Part shown: positions 9,068 to 18,918 of the stretch, piece after piece
How the letters are laid out: each line of letters opens with the position of its first letter
How positions within the stretch are numbered: position 1 is the stretch's first letter
From: Herbiconiux sp.
GTDB lineage: Bacteria > Actinomycetota > Actinomycetes > Actinomycetales > Microbacteriaceae
Direction: 5' to 3'
DNA: 51,030 nucleotides
Assembly: GCF_023264895.1 (NCBI RefSeq)
Contig: NZ_JAHFUY010000029.1
Coordinates: 1-51,030 of the forward strand
Notes under the pieces: model-generated
Told to the model about the DNA's origin: nothing
What the model saw: only the letters and a program-made list of their open reading frames with translations
Databases searched by the model: none
Translations under genes and position numbers: made by a program

Positions 9068-9144
9068 CGGTTCAGAAACGCAGACGTCGCGGCATCCGAC
9101 GCCCTGAGGGGCGAGGATGTCGCGACGTCGGCGTTTCTGAACCG
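9068..9144. terminator. Large hairpin between convergent lexA and hflX
   Basis: 30-base arms at 9068-9097 and 9115-9144 match at 28 of 30 positions, with a further small stem in the 17-base loop. It fills the gap between two convergent stop codons and could terminate both ways, though there is no clear T run on either side. It may instead be a local intergenic palindrome of unknown role. Confidence 0.6.
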
Positions 9145-9151
9145 GTAGGTG

Positions 9152-10714
9152 TCAGCGGGAGACGGCGAACTCCGTGAGGCGCTCCTCGAACTCGGGGTTC
9201 ACGAGGGCGCGCACGTGGGTGCCCGACTCCTCGTACTCGGTGCTGAGCACCGTGTTCTTCTCGTGCAGGAGCGTCACCAGGTCGCCGCGCTCGTACGGGA
9301 CGAGCAGGTCGACCTCCACGCTCGGGCGCGGCAGGATCTCGTCGACCGCCGCCAGCAGCTCGGCGATGCCCTCGCCCGTGCGCGCCGACACGAAGATCGC
9401 GTTCGGCTCGAGGCCACGCAGCACCAGCCGGTCGTCCTCCGGCACGAGGTCGCTCTTGTTGAACACCACGATCTCCGGGATGCCACGGGCACCCGCCTCA
9501 CCCATCACGTCGCGGACGGTCGTGATCTGGCTCGCCGGATCCGGGTGGGATCCGTCGACCACATGCACCACGACATCCGAGTCGGACACCTCTTCGAGGG
9601 TCGACCGGAACGCCTCCACGAGCTGGTGCGGCAGAGCGCGCACGAATCCGACGGTGTCGGCGATCGTGTACGGGCGGCCGTCGGCCGTGATGTTCTTGCG
9701 CACGGTGGCGTCGAGGGTCGCGAACAGGGAGTTCTCGACCAGCACGCCGGCGCTCGTGATGCGGTTGAGCAGCGACGACTTGCCCGCGTTGGTGTAGCCC
9801 GCGATCGCGACGCTCGGCACGGCGTTGCGCTTGCGGCTGGCCCGCTTCGCGTCGCGCGCCGGCTTCATCTCCTTGATCTGCTTGCGGAGCTTCGCCATGC
9901 GGGTGTGAATGCGGCGGCGATCGAGCTCGATCTTCGTCTCACCGGGCCCGCGCGAGCCCATTCCGGCGCCCACGCCACCCACCTGGCCACCGGCCTGGCG
10001 GGACATCGAGTCACCCCAGCCGCGCAGTCGCGGCAGGAGGTACTGGAGCTGCGCGAGCTCGACCTGGGCCTTGCCCTCGCGGCTCTTGGCGTGCTGGCTG
10101 AAGATGTCGAGGATGACGGCCGTGCGGTCGATCACCTTCACCTTCACCACGTCTTCGAGGGCACGCCGCTGGCTCGGGGCCAGCTCGGTGTCGGCGATCA
10201 CCGTGTCGGCTCCGAGGGAGGCCACCAGGGCGCGCAGCTCCTCGGCCTTGCCCTTGCCGAAGTAGGTGCTGGGGTCGGGATACGGACGGCGCTGCAGGAG
10301 GCCGTCGAGCACGACGGCTCCCGCGGTCTCGGCGAGGGCCGCGAGTTCGCGCAGGGAGTTCTCGGCGTCGCCGAGGGTGCCCTGGGAGTAGACGCCGATG
10401 ATGACGACGTTCTCGAGCCGGAGCTGCCGGTACTCGACCTCGGTGACGTCTTCGAGCTCGGTCGAGAGCCCGGCGACGCGGCGGAGCGACTGGCGATCCT
10501 CCCGGTCGAACTGGTCACCGTCGTAGCCCGAATCGGAACCCGGAGCACCGTGGCCCGTGGTCTCGGGCCGCTGCAGCGCCTGGGCCGCGCCCTGCTCGAA
10601 CAGCGAGTAGCCGGACGAGCGCTTCTCGGCGCTCGCCAGCACCCGGCTGACGGCGTCGTCGCCCTCTGCGGTCGTGCTCTCGTCGTGAGTCTTGTGGTCT
10701 GACATTGCGGTCAA
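9152..10714 (-). CDS. hflX: GTPase HflX
   Basis: Ribosome-associated GTPase that splits stalled or heat-damaged ribosomes. 520 residues. The N-terminal HflX domain has YFGKGKAEELRALV and DTELAPSQRRALED, then a glycine-rich linker and LDRRRIHTRMAKLRKQIK, and a GTPase domain with G1 GYTNAGKSSLLNRI (about 305-320), G3 D-T-V-G-F and G4 NKSD. Start chosen at TTG 10714 because AAGGAG lies 7 bases before it; ATG 10705 is the alternative, three codons later. Divergent from the methyltransferase gene with only about 31 bases between. Confidence 0.95.
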   Translation of the reverse strand: MTAMSDHKTHDESTTAEGDDAVSRVLASAEKRSSGYSLFEQGAAQALQRPETTGHGAPGSDSGYDGDQFDREDRQSLRRVAGLSTELEDVTEVEYRQLRLENVVIIGVYSQGTLGDAENSLRELAALAETAGAVVLDGLLQRRPYPDPSTYFGKGKAEELRALVASLGADTVIADTELAPSQRRALEDVVKVKVIDRTAVILDIFSQHAKSREGKAQVELAQLQYLLPRLRGWGDSMSRQAGGQVGGVGAGMGSRGPGETKIELDRRRIHTRMAKLRKQIKEMKPARDAKRASRKRNAVPSVAIAGYTNAGKSSLLNRITSAGVLVENSLFATLDATVRKNITADGRPYTIADTVGFVRALPHQLVEAFRSTLEEVSDSDVVVHVVDGSHPDPASQITTVRDVMGEAGARGIPEIVVFNKSDLVPEDDRLVLRGLEPNAIFVSARTGEGIAELLAAVDEILPRPSVEVDLLVPYERGDLVTLLHEKNTVLSTEYEESGTHVRALVNPEFEERLTEFAVSR

Positions 10715-10745
10715 GACTAGTCTCCTTGTTTGCTAGATTCCTTGT

Positions 10746-11363
10746 ATGGAGGGCGAGCACTACTTCTCGGCGCAACCCGCCGGAGAGCTGGCGCTCCGTG
10801 AGATCGACGTCACCCTCGCGGGTTCTCCCTACCGGGTCGTCACCTCGTCGAAGATCTTCAGTCCCGACCATGTCGACACCGGCACCCAGGTCTTGCTGGC
10901 GAATGTCCCGACCCCACCGCCCGACGGCGATCTGCTCGATCTCGGCTGCGGGTGGGGACCGATCGCACTGACGCTCGCGCTGGAGTCACCGCGCGCCACG
11001 GTGTGGGCGGTGGACGTCAACGAACGTGCTCTGGATCTGGTGCGGCGGAATAGTCACATGATGGGTCTCGACAACATCAACGCCTGCCGGCCCGAGGATG
11101 TTCCCGATCACGTGCGATTCGCCACAATCTGGTCGAATCCGCCGATCCGGGTGGGCAAGGAGGTGCTGCACTCGATGCTGCAGCACTGGCTGCCGCGGCT
11201 CAGGACCGAGGCGGAGGCGTGGCTCGTGGTGCAGAAGAACCTGGGTTCGGACTCCCTGCAGCGCTGGCTGGACGGGGAGTTCCCGACCCTCGAGGTGTCT
11301 CGCACCACCACGGCCAAGGGGTTCCGGGTGCTGCGCGCCCGCACGACGCCACACGACGACTAG
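10746..11363 (+). CDS. RsmC-like class I SAM methyltransferase
   Basis: 205-residue class I methyltransferase with SAM-binding DLLDLGCGWGPIALTLAL (about 61-78), the acidic VWAVDVNERAL, and the N-P-P-I-R motif of N6-adenine/guanine-type enzymes. It resembles single-domain RsmC homologues, expected to methylate 16S rRNA guanine, but the target is not provable from sequence. Start ATG 10746 is very close to the divergent hflX start and has no obvious Shine-Dalgarno site, so its mRNA may be nearly leaderless. Convergent with dapF, 20 bases apart. Confidence 0.87.
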   Translation: MEGEHYFSAQPAGELALREIDVTLAGSPYRVVTSSKIFSPDHVDTGTQVLLANVPTPPPDGDLLDLGCGWGPIALTLALESPRATVWAVDVNERALDLVRRNSHMMGLDNINACRPEDVPDHVRFATIWSNPPIRVGKEVLHSMLQHWLPRLRTEAEAWLVVQKNLGSDSLQRWLDGEFPTLEVSRTTTAKGFRVLRARTTPHDD

Positions 11364-11383
11364 CGTCGACGCGCGCTGAGACG

Positions 11384-12265
11384 TCAGGCGAGCGAGAGGT
11401 CACCCTCGTAGACGAGCTCGGCAGGGCCCGAGAGGGCGACGTGCTCGCCGTCCTCGGTGGGGAACATCCGCACGCCCACGACGCCGCCCGGGACCGTGAC
11501 GCGCCACTGGTTCGGAGCACCCGCGCCCGCCCAGTGCCGGGTGGCGAGGGCCGCCGCCGCCGCTCCGGTGCCGCAGGAGAGGGTCTCGCCGCTCCCCCGC
11601 TCGTGCACGCGCATGCGGATGTGGCCGACGCCGTCACGCACCAGAGGATCGCTCGGCACCACGAACTCGACGTTCGCGCCGTCGACCGGCGAGGGCTCGA
11701 GGTGCGGGATGTAGGAGAGGTCGGCCTCGTCGAGCTCGTCGTCGTCGGCGAGGGCCACCACCACGTGGGGGTTGCCGAGGTTGATGCCGAGGCCTGGGCG
11801 GGCCACCTGGAGGTTCTTGGCGCGCACGAGCGGCTCGCCGCCCTCGAGCCGCCAGCGGCCGAGGTCGGCCTGGAATCCGAGGGTGTTGCGCTGCACGTCG
11901 CGCACACCGCTGCGCGTGCCGATGGCGAGGGTCTCGCCGGGCTCGAGGGTGGCGAGCCCGTTGTCGAGCAGGTAGCGGGTGAAGACCCGGATGCCGTTGC
12001 CGCACATCTCGGCGATCGAGCCGTCGGCGTTGCGGTAGTCCATGAACCACTCGGCCGCGGGATCCTCGGCGAGCGACGCGGCGCCCGCGTCGATGTGCGC
12101 CGAGCGCACGGCGCGGAGGAGACCGTCGGCACCGACGCCGAAGTGACGGTCGCAGACCGCCGCGACCTGGCTCGGATCGAGGTCGACCTCACCCTCGGGG
12201 TCGGCGAAGAGCACGAAGTCGTTCCCCGCGCCCTGGCCCTTGGTGAAGTGCAGATCGGCTGGCAT
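11384..12265 (-). CDS. dapF: Diaminopimelate epimerase
   Basis: Interconverts LL- and meso-diaminopimelate for lysine and peptidoglycan. 293 residues, normal length. The start [20 protein letters not shown] carries the GNDF motif. The two catalytic cysteines are in [15 protein letters not shown] and [12 protein letters not shown]. Start ATG 12265, 4 bases from the miaA stop, so it is co-transcribed with miaA. dapA of the same pathway is at 23684-24661. Confidence 0.97.
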   Translation of the reverse strand: MPADLHFTKGQGAGNDFVLFADPEGEVDLDPSQVAAVCDRHFGVGADGLLRAVRSAHIDAGAASLAEDPAAEWFMDYRNADGSIAEMCGNGIRVFTRYLLDNGLATLEPGETLAIGTRSGVRDVQRNTLGFQADLGRWRLEGGEPLVRAKNLQVARPGLGINLGNPHVVVALADDDELDEADLSYIPHLEPSPVDGANVEFVVPSDPLVRDGVGHIRMRVHERGSGETLSCGTGAAAAALATRHWAGAGAPNQWRVTVPGGVVGVRMFPTEDGEHVALSGPAELVYEGDLSLA

Positions 12266-12269
12266 GGAT

Positions 12270-13229
12270 TCAGTCTAGGACGGCGTGGAGAGCCGCCTGC
12301 ACGCTGTCCGCGTTCAGCGGATCGACGTCGATCGCGTCGGCGTAGCGCTTGAACCAGCTCACCTGGCGGCGGGCGTACCGGCGGGTCAGGGACTGCGCCT
12401 CGGCGATCGCCTCCTCGCGCGTGGAATGCCCGTCGAGCTCGGCGAGGGCCTGCGCGTAGCCGATCGCGCGGGCGGCCGTCGTGCCCTCGCGGAGGCCGTT
12501 CTCCGCGAGCGCCCCGACCTCGTCCAGGAGGCCCGCTGCCCACATCCGTTCGACCCGGGCGTCGAGCCGCTCGACGAGGTCGGGGCGCGGGATGCCGAGT
12601 CGCAGCACGGTGGCCGGCCGCCACGGCACGGGCGCATCCGGGAGCGTGCCGGACAGCGGAGCCCCCGTGAGCTCGACCACCTCGAGCGCGCGCACGATGC
12701 GACGGCCGTTGTGCTGCCCGATCGCCGCCGCCGCCGCCGGGTCGACCTCCTTGAGGCGGTCGTAGAGGGCGCGCGGGCTCGACGCCTCGAGCTCGGCCTC
12801 CAGCCGGGCGCGCACCGCGTCGTCGCGCGCCGGGAAGCTGAAGTCGAAGAGCACGGAGGACACGTAGAGGCCCGATCCGCCGACGAGCACGGCCGTGCCT
12901 CCGCGCTCGAGGATGGCGTCGATGTCGGCTCGGGCCGCCCGCTGGTAGGCCGCCACCGAGGCGTCGTCGGTGACCTCGAGCACGTCGAGCTGATGGTGCG
13001 GGATGCCTCGGCGCTCCGCCGGCGGGAGCTTCGCGGTGCCGATGTCCATGCCGCGGTAGAGCTGCATGGCGTCGGCGTTCACGACCTCGGCGGGGCGGCC
13101 TGCCGCGACCAGGCGCTCGGCGATGTCGAGCGAGAGGTCGGACTTGCCCGTGCCGGTGGCTCCGACCACGGCGACGAGGGTCGCGGGGCCGGCCGAGGGT
13201 GGGATCGGTGCTGGTGGGTGGGTGGCCAT
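12270..13229 (-). CDS. miaA: tRNA dimethylallyltransferase
   Basis: Adds the dimethylallyl group to A37 of tRNAs reading UNN codons; MiaB, encoded next door, then adds methylthio. 319 residues from ATG 13229. P-loop [11 protein letters not shown] (22-32), [17 protein letters not shown], the conserved HHQLDVL and the C-terminal R-R-Y-A-R-R-Q-x-x-W-F motif are intact. The open frame continues upstream into miaB territory in a different frame from miaB; that is not coding. 7 bases downstream of the miaB stop. Confidence 0.97.
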   Translation of the reverse strand: MATHPPAPIPPSAGPATLVAVVGATGTGKSDLSLDIAERLVAAGRPAEVVNADAMQLYRGMDIGTAKLPPAERRGIPHHQLDVLEVTDDASVAAYQRAARADIDAILERGGTAVLVGGSGLYVSSVLFDFSFPARDDAVRARLEAELEASSPRALYDRLKEVDPAAAAAIGQHNGRRIVRALEVVELTGAPLSGTLPDAPVPWRPATVLRLGIPRPDLVERLDARVERMWAAGLLDEVGALAENGLREGTTAARAIGYAQALAELDGHSTREEAIAEAQSLTRRYARRQVSWFKRYADAIDVDPLNADSVQAALHAVLD

Positions 13230-13236
13230 GCCGCAG

Positions 13237-14886
13237 CTAGCCGCGGAGGTCGTCGGTGGGGCTGTAGATCGGGACCGTGCTGACACCCGGCCCGTGGTGG
13301 CGGACTCCTGCGGCCGGGGCAGGGGCAGCGCCCGCGGGGCCGACGCGGAGAGTGGGGAGCCCGAGCGACACGGGGCCCACCTTCGTGGAGGCGGTTGCAC
13401 CCCCGGCCGGGGTGGGGACACCGCAGGACTCGGCCTCCGCCCTGTCCCACGCGTCACCCGCGCGGGTGGCGCGCACGGCGAGCGGGGACCCGTCGCTGTC
13501 GGCGAGGAGGTGGAAGGGCGCGGCCTGGGTGATGACGACAGAGACCACATCTCCCGGACGAGGGCGAGCCGACCCCGCGGGCAGCTCGAAGTGCACGAGC
13601 CTGCTGTCTTCGGCGCGGCCGCTCAGACGGTGCGTGGCGGTGTCCTTCCGGCCCTCGCCGTTGGCGACCACGAGCTCGACCCGGCGGCCGATGATCTTCT
13701 GGTTCTCCTCGAGCGAGATGCGCTCCTGCAGGGCGACGAGACGCTCGTAGCGCTCCTGCACCACAGCGTGCGGCACCTGATCGGGCAGCGTGGCCGCGGG
13801 AGTGCCGGGACGGATGGAGTACTGGAAGGTGAAGGCCGAGGCGAATCGCGCCTGCTCGACCACGCGGAGGGTCTCCTGGAAGTCCTCCTCGGTCTCGCCG
13901 GGGAAGCCCACGATGATGTCGGTCGAGATCGCGGCGTTCGGGATCTTCTCGCGCACCCGGTCGAGGATGCCGAGGAACTTCGCGGAGCGGTACGACCGGC
14001 GCATGGCACGCAGGATGCGGTCGGAACCGGACTGCAGCGGCATGTGCAGCTGCGGCATCACCGCCGGCGTCTCGGCCATGGCGTCGATCACGTCGTCGGT
14101 GAACGCGGCCGGATGGGGGCTCGTGAAGCGGATGCGCTCCAGCCCCTCGATCTGGCCGGCTGCTCGCAGCAGCTTGCCGAAGGCGAGGCGGTCGCCGAAC
14201 TCGACGCCGTAGGAGTTGACGTTCTGACCGAGCAGCGTGACCTCGAGGGCGCCGTCGTCGACGAGCGACTGGATCTCGGCGAGGATCTCGCCCGGTCGAC
14301 GGTCCTTCTCCTTGCCGCGGAGAGCGGGCACGATGCAGAACGTGCAGGTGTTGTTGCAGCCGACGGAGATGGAGACCCAGCCGCTGTAGGTGGAGTCGCG
14401 CTTGGTGGGGAGGGTCGACGGGAACGTCTCGAGCGACTCGAGGATCTCGATCTGCGCCTCGTCGTTGTGGCGGGCCCGCTCGAGCAGGCTCGGCAGCGAG
14501 CCCATGTTGTGGGTGCCGAACACGACATCGACCCAGGGCGCCTTGTCGAGGATGACGTTCTTGTCCTTCTGGGCCAGGCAGCCCCCCACGGCGATCTGCA
14601 TGCCCTCGTGGCGGCGCTTCACCGACGCCAGGTGGCCCAGGTTGCCGTAGAGCTTGTTGTCGGCGTTCTCGCGCACGGCGCAGGTGTTGATGACGACGAC
14701 GTCGGCCTCGACCCCGTCCGCCGGAACGTAGCCGGCGGCCTCGAGCGATCCGCTCAGCCGCTCGGAGTCATGCACGTTCATCTGGCAGCCGTAGGTGCGC
14801 ACCTCGTAGGTGCGTACGCGGCCGCTCGCCTCCCGAACCGCACTCAACGGCGCGATCACGGTCGGTGCTTCACTCACGCTGCTCAT
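13237..14886 (-). CDS. miaB: tRNA-2-methylthio-N6-dimethylallyladenosine synthase
   Basis: Radical-SAM methylthiotransferase acting on tRNA A37 after MiaA. 549 residues. The N-terminal UPF0004 domain has cluster cysteines Cys34 (TYGCQMN), Cys69 and Cys103; the radical-SAM cluster is CNNTCTFC (Cys177/181/184), followed by a TRAM domain (near [13 protein letters not shown]). The C-terminal 75 or so residues are Pro/Ala/Gly-rich and longer than the family core. Start ATG 14886. Precedes miaA by 7 bases. Confidence 0.96.
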   Translation of the reverse strand: MSSVSEAPTVIAPLSAVREASGRVRTYEVRTYGCQMNVHDSERLSGSLEAAGYVPADGVEADVVVINTCAVRENADNKLYGNLGHLASVKRRHEGMQIAVGGCLAQKDKNVILDKAPWVDVVFGTHNMGSLPSLLERARHNDEAQIEILESLETFPSTLPTKRDSTYSGWVSISVGCNNTCTFCIVPALRGKEKDRRPGEILAEIQSLVDDGALEVTLLGQNVNSYGVEFGDRLAFGKLLRAAGQIEGLERIRFTSPHPAAFTDDVIDAMAETPAVMPQLHMPLQSGSDRILRAMRRSYRSAKFLGILDRVREKIPNAAISTDIIVGFPGETEEDFQETLRVVEQARFASAFTFQYSIRPGTPAATLPDQVPHAVVQERYERLVALQERISLEENQKIIGRRVELVVANGEGRKDTATHRLSGRAEDSRLVHFELPAGSARPRPGDVVSVVITQAAPFHLLADSDGSPLAVRATRAGDAWDRAEAESCGVPTPAGGATASTKVGPVSLGLPTLRVGPAGAAPAPAAGVRHHGPGVSTVPIYSPTDDLRG

Positions 14887-14993
14887 AGTCCGTCCATTCT
14901 ACGAACTGCCGGCGCCCGCCCCGTGGCTCCGCCGCCGCCGATCAGCGACGGCGAGAGAATCGGATGCTCGGGGGCGAAGCGGTGGAGAATCGC

Positions 14994-15716
14994 TCAGCGG
15001 AAGCGGGGGCCGCCGGAGGACTTGCGGGTGGACATGGCCTGGCGGGTGACCTCGCGGACGACTCCCGAGGCGAAACCACGACGGGTGAGGAAGGCCATGA
15101 GGCGGCGCTCGGCCGTCTGGTCGTCGAACGAGGAGAGCTGCCCGATGCGCTTGGTGGCAGCATCGCGGGCGAGATCGAACTCGTGGTCGTCGTCGAGACG
15201 GGAGAGCGCCTCGGTGACGAGCTCGGACGGGATCTTGCGCGCCGCGAGCTCGCGCGAGATGACCGCTCGGCTCTTGTGGTTGCGCTCGCTCAGGCGCTCG
15301 ACGAGCGACTCCGCCAGCGCGAAGTCGTCGAGGTAGCCGAACTCGGCGTAGCGGGCGACGAGCACGTCGGCCTCGTCGGACGACGCCCCCTGAGCCACGA
15401 GGAGATCGTGCGTCTCGCCCGCGGAGAGCTGACGACGACCGAGAGCCCGCACGACGGTGTCGCTCACCCGGGCGAGACGCTCCTCATCGCTCAGCTCGGG
15501 CTCGTCGTCGACCTCGTCGGGATCGGAATCCGAGTCCCAGCTGGTCGGCGTGACCGGGAACGACACCACGGGACCCGGAGGTGTGGTGGTCTCGGCTGTC
15601 TCTGATGACGACGAGCGTCGCCCGAAGACGGGATGGGAGACCTCGGCAGCCGACCCGGCCGCCGCGGAGCGCTGCCGCCCGCGGCGGACCGAGTCGAGGC
15701 TGACGATGTCGTTCAC
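14994..15716 (-). CDS. recX: Regulatory protein RecX
   Basis: Modulates RecA filament extension. 240 residues; the RecX three-helix repeats start near residue 75 ([20 protein letters not shown]) and include YGYLDD-like [14 protein letters not shown] and [14 protein letters not shown]. The first 75 residues are Ser/Pro/Asp-rich and look disordered. Start GTG 15716, three bases after the recA stop, so it is translated from the recA message. Confidence 0.94.
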   Translation of the reverse strand: MNDIVSLDSVRRGRQRSAAAGSAAEVSHPVFGRRSSSSETAETTTPPGPVVSFPVTPTSWDSDSDPDEVDDEPELSDEERLARVSDTVVRALGRRQLSAGETHDLLVAQGASSDEADVLVARYAEFGYLDDFALAESLVERLSERNHKSRAVISRELAARKIPSELVTEALSRLDDDHEFDLARDAATKRIGQLSSFDDQTAERRLMAFLTRRGFASGVVREVTRQAMSTRKSSGGPRFR

Positions 15717-15719
15717 GCG

Positions 15720-16811
<1,092 letters not shown>

Positions 16812-17027
16812 CTCGGTCTCCTTCTGGTGTGTGCGGCCTCTCGGCGGCGATGGTGTGCCCACAGGCTGTCGTGTGCGTCCGAGCTTTCCGGGCGGCAACG
16901 ACAAGGCGTCACGGGAGTGATCGAACGAACCCCACGTTAGGGACGACCACCGACACCGGGTCGGCCGAGTGCCCATCTGTGGAGAAGCGTCAGAGATGCT
17001 TCCGCTGTGCAGGAGCCTACGCCTGTC

Positions 17028-17041
17028 CGAAGATATGTTCG
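17028..17041. promoter_or_regulatory. LexA (SOS) box upstream of recA
   Basis: CGAAGATATGTTCG, 13 of 14 positions matching CGAACATATGTTCG, lying 217 bases before the recA ATG. Expected to make recA-recX damage inducible. Confidence 0.8.
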
Positions 17042-17084
17042 AGACAAACACGGCGTGTCGCATCCGATCTTCGAGGCATGCGAA

Positions 17085-17112
17085 AAGGCCCCCGGACGCA
17101 TCCGGGGGCCTT
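17085..17112 (-). terminator. Rho-independent terminator after DUF3046
   Basis: Perfect 12-base stem (AAGGCCCCCGGA and its complement) with a 4-base loop. On the minus strand the stem runs into TTTT, so it ends the clgR-DUF3046 message and separates it from recA. Confidence 0.85.
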
Positions 17113-17116
17113 CGTG

Positions 17117-17344
17117 TCAGCTGCGGGGCTGGGCGGGGAGCCCGGCGCCGTGTCGTCTCTGCGGTGGCACATCTGCCGCCCGGCACACCGCGAGCCACAC
17201 CTCTCGCGGGGGGATGCCGGAGCGGAGCGCGTGCTCCGCGGTCTGGTCACCGAGATCGACGAGCACGAGATCGCGCGTGACGACCTGGCCGTACGCGTCG
17301 CCGAACTCCTCGGCGATCGCTGTCCTGAACTCGCTCAGCCTCAC
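17117..17344 (-). CDS. DUF3046 family protein
   Basis: 75 residues, matching the small actinobacterial DUF3046 family ([19 protein letters not shown], then [25 protein letters not shown]). Function unknown. DUF3046 genes characteristically lie between a clgR-type regulator and recA, as here. Length is slightly above the usual because of a Pro/Arg-rich tail. Followed directly by a strong terminator. Confidence 0.85.
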   Translation of the reverse strand: MRLSEFRTAIAEEFGDAYGQVVTRDLVLVDLGDQTAEHALRSGIPPREVWLAVCRAADVPPQRRHGAGLPAQPRS

Positions 17345-17360
17345 CGAGGGGCTGCCGCGC

Positions 17361-17669
17361 TCAGCGTGCGACGAGGTCGGCGTCGAAGTCGGCGACGAAC
17401 TCGTCCGGAATGGTGTCGGGGATGGGATCGATGCCCTCGACCACGGCGAGCCGGTCTCCGACCTCGCGCATGATCACCGAGATGGGCGTGTCGAGAGCCT
17501 CGGCCACGGAGGCGAGGATCTCGCTCGAGGCCTCTTTCTGGCCTCGCTCCACCTCGCTGAGGTAGCCGAGTGCGACGCTCGCCTTGCTTGCCACTTGACG
17601 AAGGGTGCGGCCCTTCTGCAGGCGGAAGTCCCGAAGCACGTCGCCGATTTCCTGACGAACTAGAATCAC
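17361..17669 (-). CDS. clgR: ClgR-like XRE-family transcriptional regulator
   Basis: 102-residue DNA-binding protein with an N-terminal helix-turn-helix (about 8-65). The segment GRTLRQVASKASVALGYLSE and the following VERGQKEASSE is the hallmark of ClgR, which activates clp protease and other stress genes in actinobacteria. Start GTG 17669 with AGGAGG 5 bases before. The C-terminal tail ends in Ala-Arg, without the Ala-Ala ending of some ClgR proteins that marks them for Clp degradation. A 17-base palindrome lies 31 bases upstream. Target genes are not in the window. Confidence 0.87.
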   Translation of the reverse strand: MILVRQEIGDVLRDFRLQKGRTLRQVASKASVALGYLSEVERGQKEASSEILASVAEALDTPISVIMREVGDRLAVVEGIDPIPDTIPDEFVADFDADLVAR

Positions 17670-17699
17670 TGGACCCTCCTTGCGTTCCGGTCACGATCT

Positions 17700-17716
17700 T
17701 TCGAGTGGCACTCGAA
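17700..17716. promoter_or_regulatory. Palindrome upstream of clgR, possible operator
   Basis: TTCGAGTG-G-CACTCGAA, a perfect 8-base inverted repeat with one central base. Its size and place fit a dimeric HTH operator; autoregulation by ClgR or control by another factor is inferred only. Confidence 0.4.
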
Positions 17717-17833
17717 CCGCGGTTTCACCCTTTGGTTCGTAGCAGAAACTCTAAACGACTGGGACTGGACAATTCTTGTGAATGACGTCAGATGTAACGT
17801 GATCGAAACCCCGGGCATTCCCCGGATCCCGGT

Positions 17834-18313
17834 TCACAGGAACTCCTCGAGAATCTCCAGAGCACGCTCGACCGTCTGCTCGCGGATGGCGCGCCGATCG
17901 CCCTCGAGCCGGAGCGGGAAGCTCCGCACGTCGTGGCCGATCGCCAGGCCGATGAAGACCACTCCCGCCTCCTGCCCGTCCTGCGGATCGGGACCGGCGA
18001 CACCGGTCGTGGACAGCCCGATCGCCGCCGGCTCGCCACGCACCGCGAGGGCCGTGCGCACGCCGACCGCCATCTGCACGGCGACATCCGGATGCACGGC
18101 CCCGTGGGCCGCCAGGACCTCGGCATCGACGCCCAGCACGCTGTGCTTGAGCGCGGTGTCGTAGGCCACCACTCCCCCGTGCAGCACGGCCGAGGCGCCC
18201 GGCACGTCGACGAGGGCGGAGGTGAGGAGGCCGCCGGTCAGCGACTCCGCGATGGCGATCGTGCGGTGGCTCGCGGTGAGGGAGGCGACGATCCGGGACG
18301 CGACCTCGCTCAC
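17834..18313 (-). CDS. CinA C-terminal-domain protein (nicotinamide-nucleotide amidase, PncC-like)
   Basis: 159 residues, corresponding only to the CinA C-terminal amidase domain: IAIAESLTGGLLTSALVDVPGAS, G-G-V-V-A-Y, K-H-S-V-L-G-V, and ATGVAGP-like STTGVAGPDPQDGQEAG. Such proteins deamidate NMN in pyridine nucleotide salvage. GTG 18313 overlaps the pgsA stop as GTGA. Conserved neighbour of pgsA, clgR and recA in actinobacteria. No N-terminal molybdopterin-like domain. Confidence 0.93.
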   Translation of the reverse strand: MSEVASRIVASLTASHRTIAIAESLTGGLLTSALVDVPGASAVLHGGVVAYDTALKHSVLGVDAEVLAAHGAVHPDVAVQMAVGVRTALAVRGEPAAIGLSTTGVAGPDPQDGQEAGVVFIGLAIGHDVRSFPLRLEGDRRAIREQTVERALEILEEFL

Positions 18314-18915
18314 GCTGCGGCCGCCGGCCTGCGGTTCAGTCGCCAGGCCTGCACGAGGTAGTCGATGCCGGTGAGCACCGTGAGCAGCACCGCGATGGTC
18401 ATGGTCACGCCGTTGACCCAGTTCATCCAGTCGCCGAGGAGGCTCGGGAACGGCAGCAGCGCGAGCGAGATCGCGATCGACTGGGCCAGCGTCTTGAGCT
18501 TGCCGCCGCGCGATGCCGGGATGACGCGATCCGAGAGCTGCACGAAGCGCCAGACGGTGATGCCGATCTCCCGCACGAGGATGATGATCGTGACCCACCA
18601 GGGCAGTTCCGCGAGGATCGACAGACCGACGAGCGCGGCTCCCGTGAGCACCTTGTCGGCGATGGGGTCGAGCAGCTTGCCGAGGTCGGTGACGAGGTTG
18701 CGGCTGCGGGCGATGTGGCCGTCGATGCCGTCGGTGGCGATGGCGAGGATGAAGAGCACGGCCGCGGCCCAGCGGAGCCAGCTGTCGGTGCCGCCGTCGA
18801 TGAGCAGCATCGCGAAGAAGACCGGGGCCAGCAGGATCCGGATCACCGTGATGGCGTTCGGCAGGTTCCAGTTGCTCGGCTTCGGCACCGCGCCGCCGTG
18901 CTCGGTGCTCGTCAC
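18310..18915 (-). CDS. pgsA: CDP-diacylglycerol-glycerol-3-phosphate 3-phosphatidyltransferase
   Basis: Integral-membrane CDP-alcohol phosphotransferase making phosphatidylglycerol phosphate. 201 residues with about six hydrophobic segments and the full catalytic signature DGIDGHIARSR followed by G-K-L-L-D-P-I-A-D. The start MTSTEHGGAVPKPSNWNLPN leads into the first helix. Three bases downstream of the ftsK stop and overlapping the cinA-type gene by 4 bases, so ftsK-pgsA-cinA is one unit. Related phosphatidylinositol-phosphate synthases are less likely, given PNAITVIRI and the ftsK/cinA context. Confidence 0.93.
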   Translation of the reverse strand: MTSTEHGGAVPKPSNWNLPNAITVIRILLAPVFFAMLLIDGGTDSWLRWAAAVLFILAIATDGIDGHIARSRNLVTDLGKLLDPIADKVLTGAALVGLSILAELPWWVTIIILVREIGITVWRFVQLSDRVIPASRGGKLKTLAQSIAISLALLPFPSLLGDWMNWVNGVTMTIAVLLTVLTGIDYLVQAWRLNRRPAAAA

Positions 18916-18918
18916 GTG

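Larger units (their letters stand above)
16812..17116. other. 305-base recA upstream region
   Basis: Non-coding. Contains the SOS box at 17028-17041 and, at its far end, the terminator of the clgR/DUF3046 unit at 17085-17112. If the recA promoter sits at the SOS box, the recA message has an untranslated leader of roughly 200 bases. I could not assign convincing -35/-10 hexamers and see no gene. Confidence 0.6.

Noticed and set aside
16812-17198. Upstream extension of the recA frame
   Set aside because: Open only because of base composition; it would cross the SOS box and the DUF3046 terminator, and RecA begins at ATG 16811.
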